Origin: Delphinus delphis | Taxonomy: Eukaryota; Chordata; Mammalia; Artiodactyla; Delphinidae | Assembly (NCBI RefSeq): GCF_949987515.2 | Contig: NC_082694.2 | Span: forward strand, 46,462,451-46,526,450 | Direction: 5' to 3' | Length of the DNA stretch: 64,000 bases | Shown here: positions 37,877 through 49,370 of the stretch, one piece after another | Layout: every line of letters begins with the position of its first letter | Position numbering within the stretch: the stretch's first letter is position 1 | Translations under genes and position numbers: made by a program | The notes under the pieces: model-generated | What the model saw: the letters and a program-made list of their open reading frames with translations, nothing else | Database searches by the model: none | Told to the model about the DNA's origin: nothing

Positions 37877-38680
37877 TTTTTTTGAATTGAAGTATAGCTG
37901 ATACACTATGTAAGTTACAGGTGTACAATAAGTATAAGCATTCACTATAGTATTATAGTGAAAGGTTATACTCCATTTATACTTATCATAGATATTGGCT
38001 ATATTCCATGTGTTGTACAATATATCCTTGTAGCTTATTTTATACATAATAGTTTGTACCTCTTAATCTCCTACCCCTTTATTGCCCCTCCTCCTTTCCC
38101 TCTCTCCACTGGTAACCAGTAATTTTTTCTCTATATCTGAGTCTGTTTCTTTTTTTGTTGTTATATTTACTAGTTTGTTGTATTCTTTAGATTACACATA
38201 TAAGGGATATCATACAATATTGTCTTTCTCTATCTGACTTATTTCACTTAGCATAATACCCTCCAAATCCATCCATGTTGTTGCAAATGGCAAAATTTCA
38301 TTCTGTTTTTGGCTGAGTAGTTTTCCATTGTATATGTGTCATCATAATAATGATATTAGAACATTCTCTAACATGATATACAAAAATAAATTCAGAATGG
38401 ATTAAAGACATAAATGTAAGACCAGAAACCATAAAACTCCTAGAAGAAAACATAGGCAGAACACTCTTTGACATAAATCATAGCAATATCTTTTTCAGGT
38501 CTGTCTCCTAAAGCAAAGGAAATAAAAGCAAAAATAAACAAATAGGACCTAATTAAACTGAAAAGCTTTTGCACAGCAAAGGAAACCATTGACAAAACAA
38601 AAGGCAACCTACAGAATGGGAGACAATATTTGTAAATGATATGACCAATAAGGGGTTAATAACCAAAATATATAAACATT
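37877..38680 (-). mobile_element. L1 with 5' inversion (twin-primed)
   Basis: 37877-38340 is an antisense L1 3' end (tail 'ttgaattgaagtatagctga', then 'ttttccattgtatatgtgtc'). From about 38350 to 38680 the orientation flips: sense L1 ORF2 sequence reads 'acataaatgtaagaccagaa', 'actcctagaagaaaacatag' and 'cttttgcacagcaaaggaaa'. Opposed segments of one L1 between a single pair of tatagtgtttttg-type duplications (37869-37884 and 38681-38693) are the known product of twin priming. Confidence 0.88.
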
Positions 38681-39069
38681 TATAGTGTTTTTGAGTGTAT
38701 CTCTTTATATAGCTCTTTTAGTGGTTGCTCTAGATATAACATTATACACACAAAACTTATCAGAATCTACTGGTGTCATCATCTTGCCAGTTTATGTGCA
38801 GTATAGAAACCTCACTTCCCTTTACATTTTTATCCTCCCTTGTTTATAACACGTAAAAATAATTATAGTATAGATGAACTTATTATCATATAACACTTTA
38901 TAATAAAATTACCTTAGATTATTCTTTTATATACATTTAGAACCACATTAGACAGTTACAATTTTTGTTTCAACCATCAACATAATTTAGAACTTTAGAA
39001 GAGAGGGAAAGTCTATTGTATTTACCCATATTTCTGCTTACCAAGTTCTTTATTTATTCCTGATTGTTT

Positions 39070-39400
39070 TAGTTCCCACCTGCTGTTGTAATAAATCACC
39101 ACAAATATTTTGGAATAAACAACACAAATTTATTTTCTTTTAGTTCTAGAGGTCTGAAGTTTGAAATAAATTTCACTCGGTTAAAAGCTGAGGCATCAGT
39201 AAGGCTGCATTTTTTCCCTGAAGGTTCTTGAGGAGAATCTGTTTCCTTCACTTTTCCCGCTTTTGGTGGCCACCTGCATTTCTTGGCTTGTTTTGTCTTT
39301 CTACTCTGGCAAGGTGCAACTCTAAAATTTTGTTCTTTTCCCCAACCCAAGTTAGGATCTGTGCTGCTGGCTAATAAATTCCCAGGTAGATATCCATGAA
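39070..39400 (-). mobile_element. ERVL-MaLR LTR fragment (MLT1 type)
   Basis: Antisense MaLR order: 'tgctgttgtaataaatcacc', 'aacacaaatttattttcttt', 'tctagaggtctgaagtttga' and 'aggagaatctgtttccttca', then 'gcatttcttggcttgttttg'. The left edge (the LTR 3' end) meets the old L1. The LTR 5' end is missing. Confidence 0.75.
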
Positions 39401-40134
39401 TCTTGCTCTATTTTCACTTTCCCTGGAACTCAGTCCCTCCAGTTATGATCAGTGACACTGCCATCACTTTCTCCTGAGACATAGTTTATCTCTATGTGTT
39501 CTAGTTCCTAAGACAAGATTTCTGGGTTTTGGTTTTTGGTTTTTAGTCCTGCTTCCTTGTTTTTCTAGGCTAATATATGTGGATGCGTCTCCCTGACGAT
39601 ACCTATCTGTTGCCTGGACTCCTGGTTATGTCTAGCCCTGATGTCATATCTGTGCACTATATCGACCTTCTGGGACCCTTGCTTTTCCCTTGAAATACTG
39701 TAGCCTTTAATGTATCTTGAACATGACTCAGCTTCCTATGCCCTTTAAACATATCCTTACTGTCACTGCCCAGGTACCATTTTGCTCTCATAGTTGAATT
39801 TCATTTAACATAGAATTTTAAATTTCAATGAAAATGGAAGATAATCTTGCAAAGAAAACTAACCTAAGGATAGCTAATTCAGCTCCATCAATTTTTTATA
39901 CACCAAGTTCTCCCTTTTTAAATTTATAGTGACCTAACTATGACACATTCTTGTGGTATAGTGGCTCTGGTATCCTGTGCAATTCTGTGCCTGCGTTCAG
40001 CTCGTAAATTATTTCATGCTTTGGTTTTAGCGTTTAGAGTTTCACATTTGAGTTTAGGGTTTCAGATTATAATTTTTACTGCTGATAGTCATTGTGCCAT
40101 TTACTCAGGAGACCATAGAATACGAGGCAAAATA
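39401..40134. other. unassigned sequence
   Basis: No gene or repeat was recognised. The plus-strand 86-codon frame at 39940-40200 runs into the MIR that follows. Confidence 0.45.
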
Positions 40135-40375
40135 AAGCTCCAACTCCGGAGTCAGACTTCCTGGGATGAAGCTTTCTTCCATCAGTTACTAACAGTGTGA
40201 ACTTGGGCAGTGATTTCATCTCTCTAAGCACATTTATTATTATAAACTGAGAATAACAATAATAATGGCATTTGTATATTAGATTTTTAATGAAGATTAA
40301 ATCAAATACTGTATATAAAGGTAAGTACCACAGTTACTTCATGTAATAACTTCTCAATAGATGCTATGTTTTTTT
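40135..40375 (+). mobile_element. MIR SINE relic
   Basis: Near full-length sense MIR: 'ctccaactccggagtcagac', 'gtgtgaacttgggcagtgat', 'ctgagaataacaataataat', 'gaagattaaatcaaatactg' and 'cttctcaatagatgctatg'. Confidence 0.85.
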
Positions 40376-40605
40376 ATTACTTATTTGTGGCAAAACTGCA
40401 AACTCAGAATTTTAGCTAAGCTTAACATATCAGATAATTTTACCAATGATTAAGGTTTGATTAGTTTTACGTTTCGCAAATAACCAAAGAGGTCTATTTA
40501 TTAACTGTCCACCACACACCTGAAGGATAGTCCTCCATCAACAATGAATCTACTTTTTGGTTACAAATTGCACATGAACCTTCACTTCCAAAACCAGGCA
40601 TAGAT

Positions 40606-40769
40606 GTGGTTCTCAGAGTGCATCGCCAGAGAAGGTAATAGAAATGCAAGTTCTTGGGCCCCCCTCCTGACTACTGAATCAGAAGCTTGGGGAGTGAGGT
40701 TCAGTAAGCTGTGCTTTCACAAGCCCTGCAGGGAATTCTGATATACAGTCAAGTTTGAGAACCACTGTT
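40606..40769 (+). mobile_element. MER5A-like hAT-Charlie MITE
   Basis: The inverted ends are 'gtggttctcagagtg' and 'tttgagaaccactg'. The interior holds 'gaaatgcaagttcttgggcc' and 'gtgaggttcagtaagctgtg'. A short tagatg flank on each side may be the remnant of the 8-bp hAT target-site duplication. Confidence 0.88.
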
Positions 40770-41544
40770 AGATGTGGATTTGAACTGCTTCATGCAGTTC
40801 CTGTCTCACTGCTCTTGCTGTGGTGTTCAGTGTTCTTCCTGCTGACATGCTCATCATATAACATTAGCTGATTAGGAAACTAAAAGGCTCAGCATAGAAT
40901 TAAATGCTTACGTTAGATTTAGGGGGAAAACCATTTTTTATCTAAAGGCAGGGGATAGCTAATGCCTGAACCAAGCAGTCACATCTCCTGTGAATAATCA
41001 CTGGAAATGCCTATTTCATTTGATTATCTACTTTTCTGTTCAATAGCAACAACCAAGGCCTGAGAATCTTTATTTTCCTTCCAGGGAGATAATCCCTGAG
41101 AAACTGGGATTTGTTAGTGTCAATGACTGCCTTGTGCATTGTTATTTTAAGGGGCCTCTTAATTTAATCTTAGTATAATCTTTTTTTTTGGTTAGTGTTT
41201 CAGTGCTTATATCAACACATGAATAAGCTTAGAGTGACTGCTTAAAAGCATTTTCGGTAGAGCCTGGGCAGTTGTAAATATAATGTCATTTATTATGAAC
41301 AGATAATTTCTGGATAAACAGTAATTCAGTTGCTAAAGGCTATCATTGTCGTGTTTTCACATTCTCTAAGCATGCAAAGTGAAGCATAAATATTACATAG
41401 AATTGAGGATGGTGATATTGGATCTTATGTAAATTGAGTATATGAATTCTCAATAGCATGTTCTTTCCATTTACTTTTATGGGAATCCTAATATATTGGA
41501 AAACCCGAGGAGAGAACTAGCCTTAGAGCAGATAGGCCTGCACA
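40770..41544. other. unassigned AT-rich sequence
   Basis: No gene or repeat was recognised. Confidence 0.45.
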
Positions 41545-41730
41545 ACACCAGGTCTGCCACCTCCTTGACGAGGAGTTTGGGTAACCTTTTTAATATCTCA
41601 AAACTCGTGATTCCTCTTATTTAAAATGAAGACAAGAAGGCCAATTTCAGAGGGTATTAAGGATTAAATAAAATAATACAGGTAAAGGTCTGGCATAGGG
41701 TAAAATCTCAAGAAATATTGTCATTATTTC
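41545..41730 (+). mobile_element. MIR SINE relic
   Basis: Sense MIR: 'gaggagtttgggtaaccttt', 'cctcttatttaaaatgaaga', 'attaaggattaaataaaata' and 'aaggtctggcatagggtaaa'. Confidence 0.7.
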
Positions 41731-41939
41731 TGAGGCATTTTATACATTAGGTAGTTTTGATTTGCATTTAGTAATCTTTGTAATTGATAAGACAGTTTAT
41801 ATACCTCTTCATTTTTGAATCCATGTTTGAATTTTCAGTTTTCCTCTGAGTTATGTAGGATAGATCTCTTTATTAGTTTTTATCTTTAATGGAAGTGTTT
41901 AATGACACTGATTGCCAGCTTTGACACAGATTCATAAAA

Positions 41940-42070
41940 CTTTAGAATCAGATCTAGGAGTGATTGATCTTGGAGGCCGTCTAGTTCAAGCTCCACCTTT
42001 AATAATTAAGGAATCTGAGGCCCTGACAGAGGAAATGACATACCCAAGGCCTCAGAGCTAGGCGTAAGCA
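41940..42070 (-). mobile_element. MIR-family relic
   Basis: 'gatcttggaggccgtctagt', 'gaatctgaggccctgacaga' and 'acccaaggcctcagagctag' are the antisense MIR/MIR3-type core. Confidence 0.6.
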
Positions 42071-42154
42071 CAATGCTATCTGTTCCCTATTAGCTGGTAA
42101 CCTGTTATGTGGCAGGGAGAAGCAGATCTTCTCAAATGTCCAAAGAACCTTAGC

Positions 42155-42550
42155 TTGTCCCATGAGGCCCTACCTGATGTGGCCTCCTCTTATCTCCAGC
42201 TTCATCTTCACTATTTTCTGCCTCACACATCATGATTCTGCAATATATATAATACTGAGGGTTTTCTTTATTCCAGTTCTGCTGACGTTATCTTCTTTTC
42301 CTGAAACACTCTTTCCACCCTTCCCTATTTCCAACTCATTATTTCTAACTATGAATCACAGAATAGGAGTCTTTGAAGCTCCCACAGTCCCGTCCCCATA
42401 TCCCACCCCCTCATACAGCAAGACCTCCCAGGCTGTGAGGTACCACACTGTGTTATAATGATATACTGATATGTCTGGTTAGTTTATTACAAAACTCTCA
42501 AGTGCTGGGAACATGTCATTTTTTTCTCTATTTTCAGTAACTACTGTAGC
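42155..42550 (+). mobile_element. L2 LINE 3' region
   Basis: L2-like 'tgaggccctacctgatgtgg', 'cctcctcttatctccagctt', 'tcctgaaacactctttccac' and 'aagtgctgggaacatgtcat' in sense orientation, ending near 'ctactgtagcgtctggca'. Confidence 0.75.
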
Positions 42551-42942
42551 GTCTGGCAAATTTTTAGAATTTATTTTTATTATTTTTTTCACATCTTTAT
42601 TGGAGTATAGTTGCTTTACAACGTTGTGTTAGTTTCTGCTGTATAACAAACTGAATCAACTATATGTATACATATATACCCATATCCCCTCCCTCTTGTG
42701 TCTCCCTCCCACCCTCCCTATCCCACCCCTCTAGGTGGTCACAAAGCACTGAGTTGATCTCCCTGTGCTATGCAGCTGCTTCCCACTAGCTATCTATTTA
42801 ACATTTGGTAGTGGGTATATGTCAATGCTACTCTCTCACTTTGACCCAGCTTACCCTTCCGACTTCTGGTGTCCTGAAGTCCACTCTCTATGTCTGCATC
42901 TTTATTCCTGTCCTATCCCTAGGTTCATCAGAACTATTTTTT

Positions 42943-45900
42943 TTAGAGTCCATATATATATGTTAGCATTCGGTATTTGTTTTTATTTTTCTGACTTACT
43001 TCACTCTGTATGACAGACTCTAGGTCCATCCACCTCACTACAAATAGCTCAATTTCGTTTCTTTTTATGGCTGAGTAATATTCCATTGTATATATGTGCC
43101 ACATCTTCTTTATCCATTCATCTGTCGCTGGACACTTAGGTTGCTTCCATGTCCTAGCTGTTGAAAATAGTGCTGCAATGAACATTGTGGTATATGCCTC
43201 CTTTTGAATTATGGTTTTCTCAGGGTATATGCCCAGTAGTGGGATTTCTGGGTCATATGGTAGTTCTATTTCTGGTCTCTTAAGGAACCTCCATACTGTT
43301 CTCCATAGTGGCTGTATCAGTTTACATTCCCACCAAACAGTGCAAGAGGGTTACCTTTTCTACACACCCTCTCCAGCATTTATTGTTTGTAGACTCTTTG
43401 ATGATGGCCATTCTGACTGGTGTGAGGTGATACCTCACTGTAGTTTTGATTTGCATTTCTCTAATGATTAGTGATGTTGAGCATCCTTTAATGTGTTTGT
43501 TGGCAACATGTGTATCTTCTTTGGAGAAATGTTGATTTAGGTCTTCTGCCCACTTTTGGATTGGGTTATTTGCTTTTTTTATATTGAGCTGCATGAGCTG
43601 CTTGTATATTTTGGAGATTAATCCTTTGTCAGTTGCTTCATTTGCAAATATTTTCTCCCATTCTGAGGGTTGTCTTTTTGTCTTGTTTATGGTTTCCTTT
43701 GCCGTGCAAAAGCTTTTAAGTTTCATTAGGTCTCATGTGTTTATTTTTATTTCCATTTCTCTAGGAAGTGGGTCAAAAAGGATCTTGCTGTGATTTATGT
43801 CATAGAGTGTTCTGCCTATGTTTTCCTCTAAGAGTTTGATTGTGTCTGGCCTTACATTTACGTGTTTAATCCATTTTCAGTTTATTTTTGCATGTGGTGT
43901 TAGGGAGTGTTCTAATTTCATTCTTTTACATGTAGCTGTTCAGTTTTCCCAGCACCACTTATTGAACAGGCTATCTTTTCTCCACTGTATATTCTTGCCT
44001 CCTTTATCAAAGATAAGGTGACCATAGGTGCATGCGTTTATCTCTGGGCTTTCTAACCTGTTCCATTGACCTGTATTTTTGTTTTTCTGGCAGTACCATA
44101 CTGTCTTGATTACTGTAGCTTTGTAGTATAGTCTGAAGTCAGGGAGTGTGATTCCTCCAGCTCTGTTTTTCTTTCTCAAGATTGCTTTGGCTATTCAGGG
44201 TCTTTTGTGTTTCTATACAAATTGTGAAATTTTTTGTCCAAGTTCTGTGAAAAATGCCATTGGTAGTTTGATAGGGATTGCATTGAATCTGTAGAATGCA
44301 TTGGGTAGTATAGTCATTTTCACAATGTTGATTCTTCCAATGCAAGAACATGGTATATCTCTCCATCTGTTTGTATCGTCTTTAATTTCTTTCATCAGGG
44401 TCTGATAGTCTTCTGCATACAGGTCTTTTGTCTAAGGCTTAGGTAGGTTTATTCCTAGGTGTTTTATTATTTTTGTTGCAATGGTAAATGGGAGTGTTTC
44501 CTAAATTTCTCTTTCAGAGTTTTCATCATTAATGTATAGCAATGCAAGCGATTTCTGTGCATTAATTTTGTATCCTGCTCCTTTACCAAATTCATTGATT
44601 AGCTCTAGTAGTTTTTTGGTGGCAACTTTAGGATTCTCTATTTGTAATATCATGTCATCTGCAAACAGTGACCGTCTTACTTCTTCTTTTCTGATTTTGA
44701 TTCCTTTTATTTCTTTTTCTTCTCTGATTGCTGTGGCTAAAACTTCCAAAACTATGTTGAAAAATACTGGTGACAGTGGGCAACCTTATTTTGTTCCTGA
44801 TCTTAGTGGAAATGTTTTCAGTTTTTCGCCATTGAGAATGATGTTGGCTATGGGTTTGTCATATATGGCCTTTATTATGTTGAGGAAAGTTCCTTCTATG
44901 CGTAGTTTCTGGAGGGTTTTCGTCATAAATGAGTGTTGAATTTTGTCAAAAGCTTTTTCTGTGTCTATTGAGATGGTCATATGGTTTCTGTCCTTCAATT
45001 TGTTAATATGGTGTATCACATTGATTGATTTGCATATATTGAAGAATCCTTGCATTCCTGGAATAAACCCCACTTGGTCATGGTGTATGATCCTTTTAAT
45101 GTGCTTTTGGATTCTGTTTGCTAGTATTTTGTTGAGGATTTTTGCATCTATGTTCATCAGTGATATTGGTCTATAGTTTTCTTTTTTTGTGGCATCTTTG
45201 TCTGGTTTTGCTATCAGGGTGAGGGTGGCCTCATAGAATGAATTTGGGAATGTTACTCCCTCTGCTATATTTTGGAAGATTTTGAGAAGGATAGGTGTTA
45301 GCTCTTCTCTAAATGTATGATAGAATTTGCCTGTGAAACCATCTGGTCCTGGGCTTTTGTTTGTTGGAAGATTTTAAATCACAGTTTCAATTTCAGTGCT
45401 TGTGATTGGTCTGTTTATATTTTCTGTTTCTTCCTGGTTCAGTCTCGGCAGGTTGTCCTTTTCTAAGAATTTGTCCATTTTTTCCAAGTTTTCCATTTTA
45501 TTGGCATAGAGTTGCTTGTAGTAATCTCCCATGGTGCTTTCTATATCTACACTGTCATTTGTTACTTGTCCTTTTTCATTTCTAATTCTATTGATTTCAG
45601 TCTTCTCCCTTTTTTTTCTTGATGAGTCTGAATAATCATTTATCAGTTTTGTGTATCTTCTCAAAGAACCAGCTTTTAGTTTTATTGATTTTTTCTTTTG
45701 TTTCCTTCATTTCTTTTTCATGTCTTTCTTTTATTGTTTGTGTTTTCTAAACATCTTTATTGGAGTATAATTGCTTTACAGTGGTGTGTTAGTTACTTCT
45801 TATAACAAAGTGACTCAGCTATATTTCATTTATTTCTGATCTGATCTTTATGATTTCTTTCCTTCTTCTAATTTTAGTTTCTTTGTTCTTTCTCTAATGG

Positions 45901-46850
45901 CTTTAGGTGTAAGCTTAGGTTGCTTATTTGAGATTTTTGTTGTTTCTTGAGGTAGGATTGTATTGCTGTAAAATTCCCTCTTAGAACTGCTTTTGCTTTT
46001 GGTTCATCGTGTTTTCGTTGTCATTTGTTTCTAGGTATTTTTTTGATTTCCTCTTTGATTTTTTCAGTAATCTCTTCGTTATTTAGTAGCATATTGTTTA
46101 CCCTCCATGTGTTTGTAGTTTTTTATATTTTTTTCCTGTAATTGATATCTAGTCTCATAGTGTTGTGGTCTGAAAAGATACTTCATACAATTTCAATTTT
46201 CTTAAATTTACAGAGGTTTGATTTATGATCCAAGATATGATCCATCCTGGAGAATGTTCCATGAGCTCTTAAGAAGAAAGTGTAGTCTGTTGTTTTGGGA
46301 CGGAATGTCCTATAAATATCAATTACTTTCTTCTTGTAATGTACCATTTAAAGCTTCTGTTTCCTTATTTATTTTTATTTTGGATGATCTGTTCATTGGT
46401 GAAAGTGGGGTGTTAAAGTCCCCTACTTATTTTCATGTTACTGTCGATTTCCCCTTTTATGGCTGTTAGCAGTTGCCTTATGTATTTAGGCGCTCCTATG
46501 TTGGGTACATAAATATTTGCAATTGTTATATCTTCCTCTTGGATTGATCCCTTGATCACTATGTAGTGTCCTTCTTTGTCTCTTGTAATAGTCTCTATTT
46601 TAAAGTCCATTTTGTCTGATATGAGAATTGCTACTCTAGCTTTCTTTTGATTTCCATTTGCATGGAATATATTTTTCCATCCCCTCACTTTCAGTCTGTA
46701 TGTGTCCCTATGTCTGAAGTGGGTTTCTTTTAGACAGTGTATACACAGGTCTTGTTTTTGTATCCATTCAACCAATCTATGTCCTTTGGTTGGAACATTT
46801 AATCCATTTATATTTCAGGTAATTATCGATATGTATGTTCCTATTACCAT
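42943..46850 (-). pseudogene. L1-A ORF2 (endonuclease/reverse transcriptase), broken
   Basis: ORF2 normally encodes an endonuclease-reverse transcriptase-Cys-rich protein of about 1,275 residues that nicks target DNA and primes cDNA synthesis. The start codon lies at 46848-46850. The frame reads MVIGTYISIIT and then a stop. EN-domain translation is visible at 46413-46775 ('HANGNQKKARVAILIS', 'DITIANIYVPNIGAP'). RT pieces appear at 44786-45157 ('[15 protein letters not shown]') and 44501-44749, with the catalytic box FADD at 44654-44665. C-terminal pieces lie at 43322-44366, and the end is at 42943. At least six separate frames are needed to cover it. A short L1 3' fragment is inserted near 45745-45826. 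It cannot make full-length protein. Confidence 0.92.
45745..45826 (-). mobile_element. tiny L1 3'-end insertion inside L1-A ORF2
   Basis: Compared with the same part of L1-B (53845-53880), L1-A has about 105 extra bases at 45719-45826. The core (catctttattggagtataat through 'gtgactcagctata') is the L1 3' terminus in antisense, about 75 bases long. This is a severely 5'-truncated L1 inserted after L1-A. Confidence 0.8.
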
Positions 46851-46908
46851 TTTCTTAATTGGTTTAGGTTTGTTTTTGTAGGTCTTTTCCTTCTCTTGTG
46901 TTTCCTGC

Positions 46909-47799
46909 CTAGAGAAGATCCTTTAGCATTTGTTGTAAAGCTGGTTTGGTGGTGCTGAATTCTCTTAGCTTTTGCTTGTCTGTAAAGGTTTTGTTTTTTT
47001 CTTCGAATCTGAATGAGATCCTTGCTGGGTAGAGTAATCTTGGTTGTAGGTTTTTCCCTTTCATCTGTTTAAATATGTCCTGTGACTCCCTTCTGGCTTG
47101 CAGAGTTTGTACTGAAAGATCAGCTCTTAACCTTATGGGGATTCCCTGGTATGTTATTTGTTGCTTTTCCCTCACTGCTTTTAATATTTTTTCCTTGTAT
47201 TTAATTTTTGATAATTTGATTAATATTTCTCTTGGTGTGTCCTTGGAGTTACCCTGCATGGGCCTCTCTGCACTTCCTTGACTTGATTGACTATTTCCTT
47301 TCCCATGTTATGGAAGTTTTCAACTGTAATCTCTACAAATATTTTCTCAGACCCCTTTCTCTTTCTCTTCTTCTTTTGGGACCCCTGTAATTTGAATGTT
47401 GGTGTGTTTAATGTTGTCCCAGAAGTCTCTGAGACTGTCCTCAATTCTTTTATTTCTTTTTTCTTTATTCTCCTCTGTGGTAATTATTTCCACTATTTTA
47501 TCTTCTAGGTCACTTATCCATTCTTCTGCCTCAGTTATTCTGCTTTTGATTCCTTCTAGAGAATTTTTAATTTCATTTTTTGTGTTGTTCATCATTGTGT
47601 GTTTTCTCTTTAGTTCTTCTCTGTCTTTGTTAAACGTTTCTTGTATTATCTCTCTTCTATTTCCAAGATTTTGGATCGTCTTTACTATCATTACTCTGAA
47701 TTCCTTTTCAGGTAGAGTGCCTATTGCCTCTTCATTTGTTTCATCTGGTGGGTTTTTACCTTGCTCCATCATCTGCTGCATATTTCTCTGTCTTCTCAT
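46909..47799 (-). pseudogene. L1-A ORF1 (RNA-binding chaperone), broken
   Basis: ORF1p is a trimeric coiled-coil RNA-binding protein that packages L1 RNA. The start is chosen at 47797-47799, where 'MRRQRNMQQM' matches the L1-B ORF1 start at 55853. An N-terminal frame covers residues 1 to about 150, with a heptad-rich coiled coil ('ESLEG...ITEAEEWISDLEDKIVEI'-type). The RRM/C-terminal domain appears in other frames at 47220-47444 and 46909-47259 ('AVREKQQITYQGIPIRL', 'SFRFEEKNKTFTDKQKL') and ends in 'LQQMLKDLL' plus stop. At least two frameshifts separate them. Confidence 0.9.
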
Positions 47800-49370
47800 T
47801 TTTTTTAACTTAGTGTGTTTTGGGTCTCCTTCTTGCAGGTTGCATGTTTGTAGTTCCTGTTGTTTTTGGTTTCTGCACCTAGTGGCTGAGGTTAGTTCAT
47901 TTGCTTCTTCAGGCTTCGTGCTGAGGGGACTGGTCCCTGTGTTCTGGTGGGTGGGGCTGGATCTTGTCTTTTTGGTGGGCAGGGCTGTATCTGGTCGTGT
48001 GTTTTGGAGTGTCTGGGAACTTAATATGGTTTTAGGCATCCTCTCTGCTAATGGGTGGGGTTGTGTTCCTGTCTGCTAGTTGTCTGGCATGGGGCATCCA
48101 GCACTGGAGCCTGCTGGTTGTTAGGTGGAGCTGGGTCTTAGAGTTGAGACAGAGATCTTTGGGAGAGCTCCTGCCAGTTGATATTATGTAGGGCTGGGAG
48201 GTCTCTGGTGGTCCAGTGTCCTGAACTTGGTTCTCCCACCTCAGAGGCTCAGGCCTGATGGCAGGCCAGAGCACCAAGACCCTGTCAGGAACATGGCTCA
48301 GAAGAAAAGGGAAGAAAGAAAGAAAGAAAAAATAAATAAATGTAAATTAAAAAATAATAAATAACATTTTTTAACAAATTATTTTAAGAAAACAAAGTGA
48401 GCAAACAAACCAATAAACAAATACACCAATGAAAACAAGTGCTAAAAACCAAACTAAGATAAACATAAAAATCAGAGACAAATCAGTCACACACAGCAAA
48501 TCCCAAATCTACAGTTGCTCCCAAAGTCCAGCACCTCAATTTTGGGACAGTTTGTTTTCTATTCAGGTATTCCACAGATGCAGGGTACATCATTTTGGAG
48601 ATTTTATCTGCTGCTTCTGAGGCTGCATGGAGAAATTTCCCTTTGTCCTCCTTGTTTGCACAGCTCCTGGGGCTCAGCTTTGGTTTGGGACCCACCTCTA
48701 TGTGTAGGTCACCCTCAGGGGAAGGAATCTCCTCTTCTCATACACCCCGAAACAATGGTCTCTTGCCTCTTAGGCACGTCCAGACTCTTTCCCGGACTCT
48801 CTCCCAGCTAGCTGTGGTGCACTAGTTCCCTTCAGGCTGTGGTCACGCAGCCAACCCCAGTCCTATCCCTGGGATCTGACCTCCAAAGCCCAGGTTTCAG
48901 CTCACAGCCCCCACCCTCCCCGGATGGTGAGCAGACAAACCTCTCAGGCCGGTGAGTACATGCTTTTACATGTACCTGTCCTGATCCTCTGTGTGGGAAT
49001 CTCTCTGCTTTCCCCTGTACACCCCTGTTGCTGCACTCTCCTCTGGGGCTCCAAAGCTTCCCCCCTGCCCATGCCCCATCTCTGCTAGTGAATGGGCTTC
49101 CTAGTGTGTGAAAACTTTTCCTCCTTCACAGCTCCCTCCCAGAGGTGCAGGTCCCATTCCTTTTCTTTTGTGTCTGTTTTTTCTTTTTTCTTTAGCCCTA
49201 CCCATGTATGTGGGGAGTTCCTTGCCTTTTGGGGAGTCTGAGGTCTTCTGCCAGCGTTCAGTAGGTGTTCTGTAGGAGTTGTTCCACATGTAGATGTATT
49301 TTTGATGTATTTGTGGGGAGGAAGGTGATCTCCACGTCTTACACCATCATGAAGGTCCCCCATCTCCCTT
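47800..49370 (-). promoter_or_regulatory. L1-A 5' UTR / internal promoter region
   Basis: This is the region upstream of ORF1 up to the element's 5' end. It includes a purine-rich GAAA/A-rich segment at about 48300-48420 and a moderately G+C-rich segment at about 48640-49060. Aligned by eye to the L1-B 5' UTR it lacks a roughly 400-bp G+C-rich block and has one instead of two copies of the A/GAAA-rich unit. L1 5' UTRs carry an internal Pol II promoter. Activity here is not inferred. Confidence 0.7.

Larger units (their letters stand above)
33503..39060 (-). mobile_element. old long L1 (antisense), split by later insertions
   Basis: The 3' UTR starts near 33503 ('gaagtttactgttaacagca'). ORF2 sequence follows, seen in translation at 33865-34719 ('RYIQTMECYSVLKINELSSHEKTPRELN', 'YNSTHLLEGPKSRTLATPNAGEDVEQQ' as shortened fragments). 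RT-region sequence runs to about 36700 ('atgtcatctgcaaataggga' encodes the FADD-type box region in antisense near 35460). Upstream sequence continues to about 37650 and resumes at 38694. Many stops and frameshifts make it non-functional. Two elements sit at 37665-38680. Confidence 0.8.
42567..49370 (-). mobile_element. near-full-length L1 (L1-A)
   Basis: The antisense element runs from the 3' end ('acatctttattggagtatag' at about 42591) to the 5' end ('cgtcttacaccatcatgaag' at about 49335-49354). It has a 5' UTR (about 47800-49370), ORF1 (46909-47799), ORF2 (42943-46850) and a 3' UTR. The 5' end extends about 60 bases beyond that of L1-B, so L1-A may be full length. No convincing target-site duplication is visible. 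The left flank is an L2 and the right flank an older L1, so the insertion site may have been rearranged. Numerous breaks make it inactive. Confidence 0.93.

Noticed and set aside
47396..48079. 227-codon plus-strand frame rich in Leu, Ser, Phe and Ile that looks like a membrane protein
   Set aside because: It is the antisense shadow of L1-A ORF1. A similar shadow (218 codons, 55450-56106) lies opposite L1-B ORF1. Antisense of a Glu/Lys-rich coiled coil gives Leu/Phe/Ser-rich translation.
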